A program made the position numbers and the translations under genes. A DNA stretch of 64,000 nucleotides, taken from the NCBI RefSeq assembly GCF_004331675.1, contig NZ_SJSN01000003.1, forward strand, positions 248,001 to 312,000. Reading direction: 5' to 3'. The DNA is from Pedobacter frigidisoli. Its GTDB lineage: Bacteria; Bacteroidota; Bacteroidia; Sphingobacteriales; Sphingobacteriaceae. Below, piece by piece: positions 54,701 to 62,453 of the stretch (positions within the stretch are counted from its first letter, which is position 1; each line of letters starts with the position of its first letter). A model generated the notes under the pieces. That model worked only from the letters and a program-made list of their open reading frames with translations, searched no databases and was not told where the DNA came from.

Positions 54701-55303
54701 AACTTTTCTATAAAAAAACAAGGTGATTAAAATAGCCAACGCCGCAGCAATAAGAATAAGAATTGGCGTGTAAGCAGTTAGCTTATTTAACTCTATAGTT
54801 CGCTCATCAAGCAAACGTCTTTCTTCGACAACCATTTTACTAACAATAGCCCTTGCCTGGTCCATATAGGTTTTTCCCTGCAAAAGCACTGTAGGATCTA
54901 TTTGCCCGCCCAAAGATTTTATCTCAACCGTAGATTTAATAATATCCATACGTTTAAATAAAATCTCCCTTAGTTCAGTAACATTCTTTTGCTGTGTTGG
55001 GTTATCTACAGTAGCCAAAGCAACACGCTTTAATAATGCAGCTGCTGTATCGCTTGCGCCCAAGTATGGCTGTAAAAAAACTTTATTGCCGGTTAACAGA
55101 TAGCCACGTTGCCCAGTTTCTGCATCCTTTAATGCAGATATTACACTTTCCGTATTAAGAATAACCTCATCGCTATGCTTAACCAAATCGGTACTTTTAA
55201 TAAGGTTGCTAATGCTAATGTAAGATGCCAGTGAACTGATAAATAGAATAATTAGCGACAAACCGAGGCCTAAACGTAAATTATTTTTAAGCGTTGTTTT
55301 CAT
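51716..55303 (-). CDS. Large hybrid histidine kinase: CHASE3-HAMP-GAF-kinase-three receivers
   Basis: 1195 residues. Membrane helix about 10-30 and 176-196 flank a CHASE3-like periplasmic domain (LKDAETGQRGYLLTGNKVFL). Then HAMP-like helices (about 200-270), a GAF domain (about 280-430, IYLFKDDGYLHLKGQYALQGKNL...GLIGQAVKSGKAIL), a long Gln/Glu coiled coil (about 435-525), HisKA with FLANMSHELRTPLN (His near 537), HATPase (NLLSNAIKFT, DTGLGIAPEKQG, FGGTGLGLSI) and three receivers starting near 810, 930 and 1070 (AILLDIQLPIKDGW; CVILDMGIPDKHAY; VVLMDMMMPELDGYE). It starts 15 bp downstream of the 377-residue hybrid gene. Confidence 0.94.
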   Translation of the reverse strand: MKTTLKNNLRLGLGLSLIILFISSLASYISISNLIKSTDLVKHSDEVILNTESVISALKDAETGQRGYLLTGNKVFLQPYLGASDTAAALLKRVALATVDNPTQQKNVTELREILFKRMDIIKSTVEIKSLGGQIDPTVLLQGKTYMDQARAIVSKMVVEERRLLDERTIELNKLTAYTPILILIAAALAILITLFFYRKVSVDFDERVKLQREIEDKKHEMEKRIIAIKEIALQISNGNYGVKLDNQTQDDIGELSGSLNTMSSSLKKSFDTLAENEWIQTGVANLNVKMVGEKDVFHLAEDIIEFLANYTKSQIGAIYLFKDDGYLHLKGQYALQGKNLTQIIELGQGLIGQAVKSGKAILLDDVPQNELTVTHATGNIKPAQLIVLPIIRNGISIGGLELGTIAQYSELQLHFLNLILSDVGTALLGAQNRQKLQQLLEETQAQSEELQVQHNELEGMNAELEAQAQKLQASEEELRVQQEELLQSNQELEERSSLLEEKNELIEERNVEIQQKAEALELSTRYKSEFLANMSHELRTPLNSILLLSRLMAENEAMDPEHQEYAGVIQSSGQGLLSLIDEILDLSKIEAGKMELDRANIKIDEVIQNMRSLFNPVAKEKNLNFVVEKSVETPEIFNTDKMRLEQIIKNLLSNAIKFTTEGSVTLNIDKNEKLNALIFKVTDTGLGIAPEKQGMVFEAFQQADGSTRRKFGGTGLGLSISRELAKLLGGYIDLKSKEGKGSIFTLTLPVDKNKGFDGVVDPWEKSIPETPDLAPRKIERLTVMNIPQEIEDDRDNIQPDDKVILIVEDDTPFAKTLLDFTRKRNYKGIVAVRGDVGIEMAKAYKPKAILLDIQLPIKDGWQVMEELKADPATRPIPVHIMSSLQVKKESLLKGAVDFINKPFAFEHMQEIFSKLEHALSRHPKKVLIVEENEQHAKALSYYLSNFDIQTEIVSQVSDGVSALHKPEINCVILDMGIPDKHAYETLEVVKKTPGLENLPIIIFTGKNLSKGEENRIKQYADSIVVKTAHSYQRILDEAGLFLHLVEEKSKEKTKLPKKFSELQDVLKGKTVLVADDDVRNIFSLTKVLEQHQMKVLAAIDGKEALKMLSDNPEIDVVLMDMMMPELDGYETTTAIRQDFKYRNLPILAVTAKAMMGDREKCIAAGASDYISKPVDMDQLVSLLRVWLYENHHKS

Positions 55304-55318
55304 TATATAGATTGATGA

Positions 55319-56452
55319 TTATTCTTGGTTTTTTAAGATTTCTGCCTCAGTAATGGGAATGATGAAATGAAATTCAGAGCCCTCATCGGGTACGCTATTA
55401 ACACCTATTGTACCACCATGGCGATTTATAATCTCCGAACAGATGTATAATCCAATACCCAAGCCATTAAAGCGATTGCTGTTTTCCTCTACGCGATAAA
55501 ATTTATCGAAAATTTTATCTTGTTGCTCGTTAGGGATTCCAATACCAAAATCCTTAACGGCCAGATAAAATTTTTCATCCTTAATATTAATGGTAACATT
55601 AACCTGGTTGGTTCCTGGGGCATATTTTATAGCATTGGTGATGAAATTAATAACAACTTGTTCTAGTCGCATTTCATCTCCAAAAACCATATCGCTGGTT
55701 TTACCAAGTTTTGTAATTGTAAAATCTGGATTAGATTGCTGCAGCATTTCTATGGCATTGTTAACCATGTTATCTGCACAAAAACTTTTCATGTTAAATT
55801 TCATCTTCCCGCTTTCGATTTTGGAGATATCGAGTAGGTCGACAATTAAGTCGTTCAATTTTTCTAGCTGAACGCTTGCCTTTTCTATATGGCTCTGGGC
55901 CATTTCCTTATTATCCTTACTTAAACTTCGTTGAAGCAATTGGATATAACCCTTTACACTGGTTAAAGGTGTTTTTAATTCGTGGCTTGCAATACTAATA
56001 AACTCATCTTTTTTGTGTTCGGCCTGCTTTCTAAACTCAATTTCCTCCAATAGCTTTTCTTGTACTTCGTTCAGCTTTCTACTCTGTTCGTAAATGCGGT
56101 AGAAAGTTTTAATTTTAAGTAAAAGCACATTAATATCGACAGGTTTGGTAATATAATCCAAGCCGCCACTCATGTAACCCTTAGTAATAAACTTAAGCTC
56201 GGTATTTACAGCCGACAAAAATATAATGGCGGTATCTTTTGCCTTACTGAAACCAGAAATGGCTTCGGCAACCTCAAAACCGTCCATATCAGGCATTTGA
56301 ACATCGAGAATAATTAAGACATAATTATTCTTCAGAACTTTTTTTAGCGCTTCCTCTCCCGATGAAGCGGTTTCGACCTCAAAATTGTGTGCTTGTAATA
56401 CTTTTTGTAACGAGATCAGGTTTTCAGGCCTGTCATCAACTATTAGGATCAT
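55319..56452 (-). CDS. Response regulator-histidine kinase fusion (receiver first)
   Basis: 377 residues. N-terminal receiver (MILIVDDRPENLISLQKVLQAHNFEVETASSGEEALKKV; Asp in LIILDVQMPDMDGFEV near residue 52), a coiled-coil linker, then HisKA (SIASHELKTPLTSVKGYIQLLQR, His near residue 157) and HATPase (INFITNAIKYA, DFGIGIPNEQQDKIFDKFYRVEENSN, GLGIGLYICSEI). The receiver-then-kinase order without membrane helices is that of cytoplasmic kinases controlled by phosphorylation of their own receiver. It is the first gene of the operon running down to 49557. Confidence 0.93.
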   Translation of the reverse strand: MILIVDDRPENLISLQKVLQAHNFEVETASSGEEALKKVLKNNYVLIILDVQMPDMDGFEVAEAISGFSKAKDTAIIFLSAVNTELKFITKGYMSGGLDYITKPVDINVLLLKIKTFYRIYEQSRKLNEVQEKLLEEIEFRKQAEHKKDEFISIASHELKTPLTSVKGYIQLLQRSLSKDNKEMAQSHIEKASVQLEKLNDLIVDLLDISKIESGKMKFNMKSFCADNMVNNAIEMLQQSNPDFTITKLGKTSDMVFGDEMRLEQVVINFITNAIKYAPGTNQVNVTINIKDEKFYLAVKDFGIGIPNEQQDKIFDKFYRVEENSNRFNGLGIGLYICSEIINRHGGTIGVNSVPDEGSEFHFIIPITEAEILKNQE

Positions 56453-56602
56453 CTTTATTGAAAAAAATCAGAAGTCGGGGTAATTATGTTTGGTTTCGAG
56501 ACAAAAATCTCATTAACTGTAAACCAACAGCGAAACTTAAAAAAAGTTTTAATTTTCTTAGTTTTTTTTTTAAAAAGCAGCGTTTGTACACAGATTTAAG
56601 TT

Positions 56603-56692
56603 TTTTCCCGCTATCCATTACAAGGCCTTAAGCATTAAAATGCTTTTCGGCGCTTTTCATTTCTATCGGGTTTAGGTGGGCAAATTGTGCTG
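56603..56692. repeat. Modular hairpin repeat, copy downstream of the metallopeptidase gene
   Basis: On the minus strand: CCTAAACCCGATAG, AATGAAAAG, an inner hairpin with GCATTTTAATGC, then GGATAGCGGGAAAA. The same order of blocks occurs at 43585-43688. It lies 33 bp beyond the stop of the metallopeptidase gene. Confidence 0.65.
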
Positions 56693-56724
56693 CTATTACA
56701 CAACCTCCCCTCAAAATAAAGAAC

Positions 56725-57561
56725 CTATAGCTGGCTAAAAGTATCGCCCTGTTTAATGTCACCCGTTTCGAAACCTTTTTTAAACCAATACATTCGCTGC
56801 GCTGAAGTTCCATGTGTAAAAGAATCTGGCTGAACATCTCCAGTTGCCTGCTTTTGTAATTTATCATCGCCAATGGCATTAGCAGCGGTAAGAGCTTCTT
56901 CAATGTCACCCTCATCTAATTTAAAATCTTTAAGGTTCTGTGCGTTATGTGCCCATAAACCCGCAAAAAAATCAGCCTGTAATTCTAATTTTACAGATAA
57001 GCGATTGTACTCTTTCTCGCTCACCTGTCCTCTAGCCTGATCTAATTTTTCGGAAATACCCAAAAGGTTTTGCACATGATGACCCACCTCGTGTGCAATT
57101 ACATAAGCTTGGGCGAAATCGCCAGCTGCACCAAAACGGTTTTTAAGCTCATCGTAAAATGATAAATCGATATATACTTTATGGTCGCCTGGGCAATAAA
57201 ACGGACCAACGTTTGCACTTGCATTACCACAAGCTGTTTGTACGCCATCTCTAAAAAGCCTTAATTTTGGGTATTCGTATTGTTTTCCCATGGCCTCAAA
57301 TTCTTTAGCCCAAACTTGCTCTGTCGATTCTAGCACACCAGAAACAAATTGTGCCTGCGGATCATTTGCCGGAACACCTTGCTTTACTTCTTCTGTACCA
57401 TTTCCAGTTGGGATTTGACTTACCACACCCGATAAATCCTTACCGAAGATTAAACCGAGTACCACTACAATAATCCCGATACCACCACCTAAAATAGTTT
57501 TACCTCCGCCTCCACTTCTACCATCTTCTACATTATTACTGCCTTTACCAAACCACTGCAT
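56725..57561 (-). CDS. YpfJ-family neutral zinc metallopeptidase
   Basis: 278 residues: MQWFGKGSNNVEDGRSGGGGKTILGGGIGIIVVVLGLIFG with a membrane helix at about 25-43, then FYCPGDHKVYIDLSFYDELKNRFG, the catalytic AYVIAHEVGHHVQNLLGI (HExxH), LELQADFFAGLWAHN (Glu ligand) and DGVQTACG. This is the YpfJ/putative neutral zinc peptidase family, membrane-anchored with the catalytic domain outside. Substrate unknown. Its REP-like neighbour downstream may terminate transcription. Confidence 0.92.
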   Translation of the reverse strand: MQWFGKGSNNVEDGRSGGGGKTILGGGIGIIVVVLGLIFGKDLSGVVSQIPTGNGTEEVKQGVPANDPQAQFVSGVLESTEQVWAKEFEAMGKQYEYPKLRLFRDGVQTACGNASANVGPFYCPGDHKVYIDLSFYDELKNRFGAAGDFAQAYVIAHEVGHHVQNLLGISEKLDQARGQVSEKEYNRLSVKLELQADFFAGLWAHNAQNLKDFKLDEGDIEEALTAANAIGDDKLQKQATGDVQPDSFTHGTSAQRMYWFKKGFETGDIKQGDTFSQL

Positions 57562-57664
57562 AGCCTTATTTTTTTTAGTTTAATCAATAACCAGAATTGT
57601 ATGACAATTGTTAGACCAAATTAGAAATTATTTTTCTGATTTATTCTTTTAGGGTGTATTGAAA

Positions 57665-57693
57665 TAAAAAAGGCCCGAAAAATTTCGAGCCTT
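57665..57693 (-). terminator. Terminator after gltX
   Basis: AAGGC-C-CGAAA and TTTCG-A-GCCTT pair with one mismatch around a 2-nt loop core (57670-57693); the minus-strand T run is at 57665-57671. It lies 22 bp after the gltX stop codon. Confidence 0.75.
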
Positions 57694-57714
57694 AATAACT
57701 TTATGAATTATATT

Positions 57715-59223
57715 CTAACTATTGAAAACCGCTAGGGCTTTTGCAATTCTAGCTTTAGTTTCTTCTACACCCAGTAAAATAGCGATATCAAAAACACCAG
57801 GCCCAAATTTTCCACCTACCAACATAATCCGGAAAGGCAACATTAGTTCGCCTGGTTTAAATCCTTTTTCTTCGGCCAAGCTTTTAAATGCGGCCTCCGC
57901 ACTCGAAGCGTCAGCAAGTGTTAAGTTTTCAGCGAAGCTATTGAAGAATTCTGCTTTTTCAGCACTCCATTTTGGCTTAACCGAATTCACATCATACTCC
58001 GTTGGTGAAGCAAAGAAATAACTGCTTTGCGCTACAAAATCTGGCAGCAAAGTACAACGATCTTTAATTAAGTCGATAATAGTATTTAAGTAACCGTTAT
58101 CGCTAATTTCTATTCCGGCTTTTTGCAGTTCGGCTTTAACTGGCAACTGCAAACTGTTAACCGGCGCCTGCTTAATCCACTCATGATTATACCATTTTGC
58201 CTTTTCGAAATCGAATTTAGCTCCTGCCTTACTAATTCTATCTATCGAGAATTTCTCCTCTAATTCTGAAAGCGTAAATATCTCTTGCTCCGTTCCATCA
58301 TTCCAGCCCAAAAGCGCCAGCATATTAATAAAAGCCTCAGGCATAAAACCCAATTCCTTAAAACCCTGCGTTATGTCGCCCGTTTTGGGGTCAGTCCAAT
58401 TCATTGCGTAAACAGGAAAACCTAAGCGATCGCCATCACGTTTGCTCAATTTTCCATGTCCATCAGGCTTTAAGATTAATGGTAAATGTGCCCAAGCTGG
58501 CATATCAGCTTCCCATCCTAAATATTTCCATAGCAAAATATGCACGGGTGCAGATGGCAACCATTCCTCACCGCGGAAAGCGTGCGAAATTTCCATCGCC
58601 TTATCATCAACCACAACGGCTAAATGGTAAGTTGGCATTCCATCGGCCTTTAACAAAACCTTATCATCGACTATAGAAGTTTCGAAACTTACATCGCCAC
58701 GAATTAAATCGTTAAAATGTACAATTTCATTTTCTGGCACTTTTATTCGGATCACATGTGGTGTTTTCGCTGCCAATAAATCCTCAACCTCGTTTAAGGT
58801 AAGCGTTAGGGAATTACGCATTTGCATACGAGACGCTTGTCCATACTGGAAATTCGGAATTTCCTTACGCTTCGCATCTAAATCTTCTGGCGTATCAAAA
58901 GCATAGTAAGCATAACCATCATTAATTAATTGCTCAGCGAATTTTCTGTAGCTCGGTTTACGCTCACTTTGGCGATAAGGACCATATATCCCCGGGTTAT
59001 TTGGACTTTCATCTGGCGTTATGCCACACCAATTTAGGCAATCTACAATGTATTCTTCAGCTCCGGCAACGAAACGATTTTGGTCGGTATCTTCTACACG
59101 AAGCACGAAGGTTCCATTGTTCTTTTTTGCGAACAAATAATTAAACAACGCCGTACGAACACCGCCTAAGTGCAGGCCTCCGGTTGGGCTAGGGGCAAAT
59201 CTTACTCTAACTTTTTTATCCAT
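57715..59223 (-). CDS. gltX: Glutamyl-tRNA synthetase
   Basis: 502 residues. Class I catalytic core with the HIGH-type motif FAPSPTGGLHLGGVRTALFNYLF, LRVEDTD, and the KMSKS-type motif GHGKLSKRDGDRLG near residue 255. tRNA-contact and anticodon-binding helical domains follow to the C-terminus (LGVEETKARIAKALAVF). It charges tRNA-Glu with glutamate, and in organisms without GlnRS also tRNA-Gln; which applies here is not visible. Standard length, no defects. Confidence 0.97.
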   Translation of the reverse strand: MDKKVRVRFAPSPTGGLHLGGVRTALFNYLFAKKNNGTFVLRVEDTDQNRFVAGAEEYIVDCLNWCGITPDESPNNPGIYGPYRQSERKPSYRKFAEQLINDGYAYYAFDTPEDLDAKRKEIPNFQYGQASRMQMRNSLTLTLNEVEDLLAAKTPHVIRIKVPENEIVHFNDLIRGDVSFETSIVDDKVLLKADGMPTYHLAVVVDDKAMEISHAFRGEEWLPSAPVHILLWKYLGWEADMPAWAHLPLILKPDGHGKLSKRDGDRLGFPVYAMNWTDPKTGDITQGFKELGFMPEAFINMLALLGWNDGTEQEIFTLSELEEKFSIDRISKAGAKFDFEKAKWYNHEWIKQAPVNSLQLPVKAELQKAGIEISDNGYLNTIIDLIKDRCTLLPDFVAQSSYFFASPTEYDVNSVKPKWSAEKAEFFNSFAENLTLADASSAEAAFKSLAEEKGFKPGELMLPFRIMLVGGKFGPGVFDIAILLGVEETKARIAKALAVFNS

Positions 59224-59300
59224 GATTGGTTTGTTGGGCGTTTGGCGCCTAGCGTTTGGCGATTTAACGCTCGTCGCTCAGCGCAAATCGCATGACGATG

Positions 59301-59308
59301 CAAAGATA
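59301..59308 (-). promoter_or_regulatory. -7 box of gltX
   Basis: On the minus strand TATCTTTG (59301-59308) matches TAnnTTTG perfectly, 77 bp upstream of the gltX start. No TTTG is found at the -33 distance. Confidence 0.45.
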
Positions 59309-59444
59309 GGTTTTTCATCCATTTTTCTTGTTTTCATAGGCAATCCAGCTCTTATAGTCTCAAAATTATTATTCTACGGTTTTATGAAAAGCATAATGGT
59401 TTTCTGTTTTTTTCGTTTTGTTATTGTAATTTGCCCACCAAAGC

Positions 59445-60653
59445 ATGAACCCTTATCAAAAGAAACGCCGCTGGAAATTTTTCCTACTCATATTTGCAAT
59501 CTTAATCGGCATTGCCTCAGTTTTTTATACCGATTCTTTTGTAAAGAAAATGGAACGTGAAGAAGCTATTCAAATGCAACTTTGGGTGAGAATCCAAGAA
59601 CGTTCCATGTTTTTAATGGATAATGATGACTTTAGCACAGTAGTTGAAACCGTTAGGGCAAATACCAAAGTGCCAGTTATAATGGTAGATTCGAGCGGTA
59701 CAATCAGTTCTTTTTTTGGTTTAGATAGTACGAAAACGAATTACATAACAGCCGATACTAAACTTACTTACGATAGTCTGTATTTTGTTCGTCAATTAAA
59801 AATAATGAAAGGGCAGCACCGTCCGTTAGAGATGAACATTTTGGGTAGTAAATACAAAGCCTACTACAAAGATTCATTCATTTTAACCCAACTTCGCTAC
59901 TTTCCATACATTCAAATGGGGGTCATTTTTCTATTTCTTTTAACGGCATACGCTGCATTTAGTTCGGCCCGAAGAGATGAACAAGACCATGTTTGGGTGG
60001 GTTTGGCCAAGGAAACTGCGCATCAGTTAGGAACACCCATATCATCTCTAATGGCCTGGGTCGAGCTAATGAAATCGAAATTCGATGCTGAAGATGATCC
60101 GTTGATTGCAGAGATGGAGAACGACATTAAACGATTGGAAATTATTACGGATCGTTTCTCAAAAATCGGCTCCAAACCAATTCTCGAAGACCACACTGTT
60201 TACATTGTGATCAGTGATTTTATTCGTTATTTTAAGGTTAGAACATCAGATAAGGTAAAGTTTAGTATTACAGGCGATGAGCAAGTTAGGGCGATGCTTA
60301 ACGTGCCATTGTTTGATTGGGTAACTGAAAATTTATTGAAAAATGCTGCAAACGCCATCGAAAACGAAGGTTCTATTTCCATAAACATCATTGAAAACCT
60401 TGCTAAAGAACAGGTATTTATTGATGTTACCGATACTGGCAAGGGAATCCCAAGGTCTAAATTTGATGCAGTTTTCCAACCTGGTTACACCACCAGAAAA
60501 CGTGGTTGGGGCTTAGGGCTTTCACTTACCAAACGTATTGTAGAAAACTACCACAGCGGAGAAATTTTTGTAAAAGACTCCGAAATGGGCAAGGGAACAA
60601 CATTCAGAATTATTTTAAAAAGCAGTTTAAGATATGAACCGACCACAGCCTAA
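59445..60653 (+). CDS. Sensor histidine kinase with HQLGTP-type phosphorylation motif
   Basis: 402 residues. Two membrane helices (about 10-30 and 155-175) enclose an extracytoplasmic region of about 120 residues. The kinase has the motif VGLAKETAHQLGTPISSLMAWVELM (His near residue 199), different from the usual SHELRTP and typical of a Bacteroidota kinase subgroup. HATPase: ENLLKNAANAIENEG, DVTDTGKGIPRSKFDAVFQPGYTTRKRGWGLGLSLTKRIV. No response regulator adjoins. The gene downstream (DinB family) overlaps by 20 bp, so they are co-translated. Confidence 0.9.
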   Translation: MNPYQKKRRWKFFLLIFAILIGIASVFYTDSFVKKMEREEAIQMQLWVRIQERSMFLMDNDDFSTVVETVRANTKVPVIMVDSSGTISSFFGLDSTKTNYITADTKLTYDSLYFVRQLKIMKGQHRPLEMNILGSKYKAYYKDSFILTQLRYFPYIQMGVIFLFLLTAYAAFSSARRDEQDHVWVGLAKETAHQLGTPISSLMAWVELMKSKFDAEDDPLIAEMENDIKRLEIITDRFSKIGSKPILEDHTVYIVISDFIRYFKVRTSDKVKFSITGDEQVRAMLNVPLFDWVTENLLKNAANAIENEGSISINIIENLAKEQVFIDVTDTGKGIPRSKFDAVFQPGYTTRKRGWGLGLSLTKRIVENYHSGEIFVKDSEMGKGTTFRIILKSSLRYEPTTA

Positions 60654-61143
60654 CGAATACCCTATTTGGGGCGAAACCTACATTAGCAAGGTTGATCGAG
60701 ATATTTTCGAGATTTTAACTGAACAGGTAGAAAGTATTCCTACATTATTTTTGGCAAATGCAGATAAAGCCAATTATGCTTATGCCGAAGGCAAATGGAC
60801 TTTAAAAGAAATGCTGGGCCATATTATTGATGCCGAACGTGTTTTCGCCTATCGCATTACTTGTTTTGCCAGAAATGACCAACAGCATTTGCCAGGTTTT
60901 GAAGAAGATGATTATGTGAGTAACGCCCGTTTCGCAGAGCGAGATCTGGAAGATTTGGCTGAGGAATTTGCAGCCTTACGAAAAGCTAACCTCTATCTTT
61001 TTAAATCACTTAACGATGACGAACTGAATAGAAAAGGAATCGCATCAGGTAGAGAAATCAATGTAAAATCTATTTTATTTATAGCTGGCGGCCACATTAT
61101 TCACCATGTTTCCATTTTAAAAGTACGTTACCATGTGGTTTAA
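60634..61143 (+). CDS. DinB-family putative metal-dependent protein
   Basis: 169 residues of four-helix bundle type. Motifs: WTLKEMLGHIIDAERVFAYRITCFARNDQQHLPGFEEDDYV, and GGHIIHHVSILKVRY near the end. The three His residues form the metal site usual in DinB/YfiT-like proteins, some of which are thiol-dependent transferases. The start overlaps the kinase gene by 20 bp and its end overlaps the thioesterase gene by 11 bp, so the three form one translational unit. Function unproven. Confidence 0.88.
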   Translation: MNRPQPNEYPIWGETYISKVDRDIFEILTEQVESIPTLFLANADKANYAYAEGKWTLKEMLGHIIDAERVFAYRITCFARNDQQHLPGFEEDDYVSNARFAERDLEDLAEEFAALRKANLYLFKSLNDDELNRKGIASGREINVKSILFIAGGHIIHHVSILKVRYHVV

Positions 61144-61561
61144 AAACTTTACTATCGATGAATTAAATAATCGTCCGAAGAACCATTTAGGCGGTTTATT
61201 GGATATAAAATTTACCGAAATTGGGGAAGATTACATTATCGGCACTATGCCTGTCGATGAACGTACCCACCAACCCGCTGGCATTTTACATGGTGGCGCA
61301 TCGGTTGTTTTAGCCGAAACATTAGGCAGCATTGCCTCTTACATGTGTATCGATCCAGAGAAATATTTGGCCGTAGGTTTGGAGGTAAACGCCAATCATC
61401 TACGACCAGTAAAAAGTGGCTTGGTAAAGGGAATTTGTACCTCTTTACACCGCGGCGCTAAAACCCAGGTTTGGGAAATAAAGATTTACGATGAACGTGG
61501 AAAAATGAATTGCGTCAGCCGTTTGACAGTTGCCATTATAAACAAACCGCAAACTGTTTAA
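61133..61561 (+). CDS. Hotdog-fold thioesterase (PaaI-like)
   Basis: 142 residues with the hotdog acyl-CoA thioesterase signature: IGTMPVDERTHQPAGILHGGASVVLAETLGSIAS, VGLEVNANHLRPVKSGLVKGICTSLHRGAKTQVWEIKIYDERGK. The HGG loop and catalytic Glu are present. It probably hydrolyses an acyl-CoA thioester; the PaaI/4-hydroxybenzoyl type is likely, substrate unknown. It overlaps the DinB gene by 11 bp. Confidence 0.88.
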   Translation: MWFKNFTIDELNNRPKNHLGGLLDIKFTEIGEDYIIGTMPVDERTHQPAGILHGGASVVLAETLGSIASYMCIDPEKYLAVGLEVNANHLRPVKSGLVKGICTSLHRGAKTQVWEIKIYDERGKMNCVSRLTVAIINKPQTV

Positions 61562-61607
61562 AACTTGCGAAGTCTCGCCGATTCAGGCATTTAAGACCTC
61601 GCAAGTT
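61562..61607. terminator. Hairpin between convergent genes, probable bidirectional terminator
   Basis: AACTTGCGA-A-GTCT (61562-61575) pairs with AGAC-C-TCGCAAGTT (61594-61607), 13 of 14 positions. It sits between the stop codons of the thioesterase (+) and DUF6249-like (-) genes. T runs on both sides are weak, so termination efficiency is unsure. Confidence 0.6.
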
Positions 61608-61609
61608 GA

Positions 61610-61975
61610 CTATTTTAGGGATTCTTTATCTAGCCATTTCTTCTCGATTACGTAAGAAACGATTAGGCCGATGCCTCCAAAAATCCCGATGCATCCAAAA
61701 TAAATCGCTACGGCCTGGCCCTCTTCTGTATGGGTCATATCGCTACCAAATGTCGATCTTACTGTAAACAACGCAACTAATAAACCGATGCCTAAACCAA
61801 CCAAAAGTAAACCGAATTTTAAGCTTAAAAATGGTTTTGGCGTAGATCTACTTACGCCTGGATCGATACCTCTTTCGATCATGGCCATTTTTTCCTTGTT
61901 AGATAAATAGCGTATTCCAAATACCATTGCGAATGCGCCTAAAAAAAGTGAGATTGGGACTAATATTCCTGTCAT
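61610..61975 (-). CDS. Small membrane protein, DUF6249-like
   Basis: 121 residues with three hydrophobic helices (about 4-22, 53-70, 88-108) and the cytoplasmic loop YLSNKEKMAMIERGIDPGVSRSTPKPFLSLKFG, which I associate with DUF6249-type proteins of Bacteroidota, often encoded near ECF sigma genes. The assignment rests on one motif (MIERGIDP). Function unknown. Confidence 0.7.
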   Translation of the reverse strand: MTGILVPISLFLGAFAMVFGIRYLSNKEKMAMIERGIDPGVSRSTPKPFLSLKFGLLLVGLGIGLLVALFTVRSTFGSDMTHTEEGQAVAIYFGCIGIFGGIGLIVSYVIEKKWLDKESLK

Positions 61976-62120
61976 GATTATATTTTTTAATTGTTAATAT
62001 TTTTTAAATGAACCGTGTTCTGTGTATTATGACTACACACTTTTAAATCAGGTTACACCTCTATGAAGAAAATAATCAATAAATAATAATCAATTTTCAG
62101 ATCTCAGGTAAAAACATTTC

Positions 62121-62128
62121 TACTTTTG
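62121..62128 (+). promoter_or_regulatory. -7 box immediately upstream of the exporter gene
   Basis: TACTTTTG is a perfect match to TAnnTTTG and ends 4 bp before the ATG at 62133, so transcription would start at or within the start codon region (leaderless mRNA). Confidence 0.5.
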
Positions 62129-62132
62129 CACA

Positions 62133-62453
62133 ATGAATTGGATTATCTTAATTATTGCTGGACTTTTTGAAGTTGGCTTTACAACTTGCCTTAAACTTTC
62201 GAATAACTTTTCGAATATAAAATGGAGTGCAGCATTTTTTGTATGCATTACATTAAGCTTTGTATTGCTTAATAAGGCCACGCAAACTTTACCAATGGGC
62301 ACAGCTTATGCCGTTTGGACAGGCATTGGCGCCGTTGGGACGGTAATTATCGGTATCGCTTATTTCAACGAGCCAGCTACTTTTTGGCGCATATTTTTCA
62401 TTTGCACACTAATCGGATCTATTGCAGGTTTGAAGTTTTTTGCATCGCATTAA
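62133..62453 (+). CDS. sugE: SMR-family exporter, Gdx/SugE type
   Basis: 106 residues with four membrane helices. The conserved Glu is in IILIIAGLFEVGFTTCLKLSNNF (Glu near residue 13), and PMGTAYAVWTGIGAVGTVIIGIAYFNEPATFWRIFF is the Gdx/SugE type rather than the EmrE type. Gdx proteins export guanidinium in antiport with protons as antiparallel dimers. No guanidine riboswitch is visible in the upstream sequence, which consists of only a short AT-rich gap. A single SMR gene, not the paired type. Confidence 0.9.
   Translation: MNWIILIIAGLFEVGFTTCLKLSNNFSNIKWSAAFFVCITLSFVLLNKATQTLPMGTAYAVWTGIGAVGTVIIGIAYFNEPATFWRIFFICTLIGSIAGLKFFASH

Noticed and set aside
62133-62453. Guanidine riboswitch before the SMR exporter gene
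   Set aside because: Only 157 bp separate it from the neighbouring gene start, the last bases are a promoter adjacent to the ATG, and no guanidine-riboswitch helices or ACGG-type loops are visible.
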